24,008 bases of DNA from Syntrophomonas_A sp050258735 (GTDB lineage Bacteria; Bacillota; Syntrophomonadia; Syntrophomonadales; Syntrophomonadaceae): contig JBLMZJ010000046.1 of NCBI GenBank assembly GCA_050258735.1, forward strand, positions 1-24,008, written 5' to 3'. The translations under genes and the position numbers were made by a program. The notes beneath the pieces were generated by a model. That model did no database searches, was not told where the DNA came from, and saw nothing but the letters and a program-made list of their open reading frames with translations. This document shows positions 22,790-24,008 of this stretch, piece after piece (position 1 is the first letter of the stretch; each line of letters begins with the position of its first letter).

Positions 22790-23713
22790 TTATTTTCGTA
22801 AATACTCATTAGTATCGGTCTTCTCAATCAGCCCCATCCTTTGCAGGCGATTAATGTGTTTTAATATCATCATCTTGTTCCAGAACTCTACATGCTGGGT
22901 GCGCGGATTGGGTTCGTAAGCAAGTCCCAGGTCAGCGATCTGATCGATGGTCCGGGGCTCTTTCAGAGCCTCCAGTATATCTTCTTCCCTCTTCAAGGTT
23001 ACTCCCAGATAATCCTTCAGCATGTTTTTGATGTCATCATCGGGTTTTTTGAATACCCGGCGGTGGGAGGTCAGTATGACCGGCGGATCTATTTCATTGA
23101 TCCTGTCCACTGATTGTATTAGGGCATCGACATCCGAGTATTCCTCGCCATACCACGGTCCGCCTGGCGAAAGGTCCAGATCACTGGCAAAGAAGATGCC
23201 TTCTTTTTCAAACCAGAATGAATAATGCCCATGAGTATGGCCCGGGGTATGGACAGCCAGCATGGTGGTATTCCCCAGTGGGATCCTGTCCAGATCTTTA
23301 AAAGCACCCGCAAGTTTTATCTCCCGAAAGCCAGGTTTTTCTTTAACATCTTCGGGGTAACCGGCACTGCCGGTAAAGGGCTGGCTTTTCGGATGGTCCA
23401 TCAACTCGCTCCAATGTGCAAAACCCGTAAATTCTATGTACGATTCCAGGCTGCTATAAGCCGGCGCTTCCTGTACTCCAGCCATTATCCCCGCCCGCTT
23501 GAAATAATCTGTGCCGTGCGTGTGATCAAAATGATAGTGGCTGAGAAAGAGCAACTCTACCTGGGATGCCGGGATATCCGAGTAGGCTTGTCCCGAACCG
23601 GCGTCTATGACCAGTCGGGTATCGTCATCTACATACAACGAATTGCTGTAGGGGAAAAACGACCTGCCCTGCGGTCTTATCAACTTGATTTGCCTGGTTA
23701 GATCAATTATCAT
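22790..23713 (-). CDS. MBL-fold metallo-hydrolase with C-terminal helical domain
   Basis: A 307-residue metallo-beta-lactamase-fold hydrolase. The metal motif SHYHFDH (H59, H61, D63, H64), HTPGHTHGH, SDLDL and SHRRVF provide the remaining ligands, as in glyoxalase II and related hydrolases. After about residue 225 a helical region with KEPRTIDQIADLG and ILKHINRLQRMGLIEK resembles the winged-helix tail of the LACTB2-like subgroup. The substrate cannot be predicted. ATG 23713 is chosen, five bases after AGGTGA; a GTG at 23722 would overlap that sequence. TATAAT lies close upstream (minus strand, 23728-23733) but has no clear -35. Confidence 0.9.
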   Translation of the reverse strand: MIIDLTRQIKLIRPQGRSFFPYSNSLYVDDDTRLVIDAGSGQAYSDIPASQVELLFLSHYHFDHTHGTDYFKRAGIMAGVQEAPAYSSLESYIEFTGFAHWSELMDHPKSQPFTGSAGYPEDVKEKPGFREIKLAGAFKDLDRIPLGNTTMLAVHTPGHTHGHYSFWFEKEGIFFASDLDLSPGGPWYGEEYSDVDALIQSVDRINEIDPPVILTSHRRVFKKPDDDIKNMLKDYLGVTLKREEDILEALKEPRTIDQIADLGLAYEPNPRTQHVEFWNKMMILKHINRLQRMGLIEKTDTNEYLRK

Positions 23714-23748
23714 TACTGTCACCTACATTATAATTGTACACAACAACA

Positions 23749-23934
23749 AGCCCGGGATGATCCCGGGCTCTCAGACCGTCAAAAAAGACGAATCTCATCG
23801 TTACTTCGCAAGACCCGCTCAATCAACGTACCTTAAGTACGCCTTAATCGCAGGGTTGCTTGTGCCTCGACCTTCGTCATTTTTGATAGGTCTGCTACTT
23901 CTTAACAAGATGCATGCCCTGGATAATCCCGGGC
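23749..23934. repeat. nested palindromic non-coding element
   Basis: No coding frame, but four nested or flanking dyads. (a) Left flank: perfect 21-bp palindrome agcccgggatgatcccgggct (23749-23769). (b) Outer arms GACC-TCAAAAA-GACGAA (23774-23792) and their complement (23873-23892), 17 base pairs with two small internal loops. (c) Inner arms CAAG-ACCC-GC (23809-23818) and GC-GGGT-CTTG (23850-23862). (d) Centre CGTAC/GTACG around CTTAA (23827-23841). (e) Right flank 23916-23934, identical to the left flank core at 17 of 19 positions. The layout suggests a mobile palindromic repeat (MITE-like) or a structured RNA. I do not recognise a named family. Confidence 0.7.
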
Positions 23935-23952
23935 CTTTGACTATTTTAGAAG

Positions 23953-23986
23953 CAAAAAGCGACGGCCACAGACGACCTGGTGTCGC
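23953..23986 (-). terminator. terminator of a gene beyond the right edge
   Basis: Stem GCGAC / GTCGC (23982-23986 and 23959-23963 read on the minus strand) with CCA/TGG inside, followed by TTTTTGC. It would end a minus-strand transcript that enters from beyond 24008. The bases 23987-24008 are too few to identify that gene. Confidence 0.6.
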
Positions 23987-24008
23987 AGCAGCTGTAAACC
24001 CTCTGAAC

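Noticed and set aside
23987..24008. Gene end entering from the right edge, minus strand
   Set aside because: Only 22 bases precede the terminator hairpin; no frame can be assigned.

Overview
The window looks like a chromosomal segment of a spore-forming, anaerobic member of the Clostridia, most like a syntrophic fatty-acid oxidiser (Syntrophomonas-like). That is an inference. It rests on a YtxC sporulation protein beside thrS, a PdaB-type spore deacetylase, strong GGAGG ribosome binding sites throughout, a Tad pilus locus with no outer-membrane secretin, and thiolase and CoA-transferase genes around a sigma-54 activator. No rRNA, CRISPR array, insertion sequence or phage gene was seen. There is one tRNA.

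Layout. (1) 1-3743: 3'-truncated thrS, a DUF445 membrane protein and ytxC on the minus strand, then a divergent PC4/YdbC gene. (2) 3748-11412, minus strand: a complete Tad/Flp pilus operon. In transcription order it is flp (51 aa), prepilin peptidase, TadE, TadG-like, CpaB, CpaE with a receiver domain, CpaF, TadB, TadC and DUF192. A perfect-palindrome terminator separates flp from the rest. (3) 11668-12947, minus: YedK (abasic-site shield) behind a UPF0316 membrane protein. (4) 13196-18693: a thiolase (minus) with a possible coupled 33-aa ORF, an unknown membrane-anchored protein, a PAS-AAA-Fis sigma-54 activator and a CoA-transferase. The CoA-transferase has an exact-consensus -24/-12 promoter. 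(5) 18892-18966: tRNA-Val(GAC), minus. (6) 19145-20689: two NodB-family deacetylases, the second PdaB-like. (7) 20764-22373, minus: a 25-aa ORF and rmuC. (8) 22503-23713: a small DUF2892-like membrane protein and an MBL-fold hydrolase. (9) 23749-23934: a nested palindromic non-coding element of unknown function.

How the genes work together. The pilus genes form one assembly machine: CpaF powers it, TadB/TadC are the platform, the peptidase matures Flp/TadE, and CpaB/CpaE handle export and localisation. Termination after flp would give much more pilin than machinery. The sigma-54 activator probably senses a metabolic signal through its PAS domain and switches on the CoA-transferase. The thiolase nearby is a plausible pathway partner but shows no sigma-54 promoter. 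The most unusual unexplained features are the 23749-23934 palindromic element, the phased TAGGA half-sites before flp, and the 25-aa ORF with its palindromic promoter.
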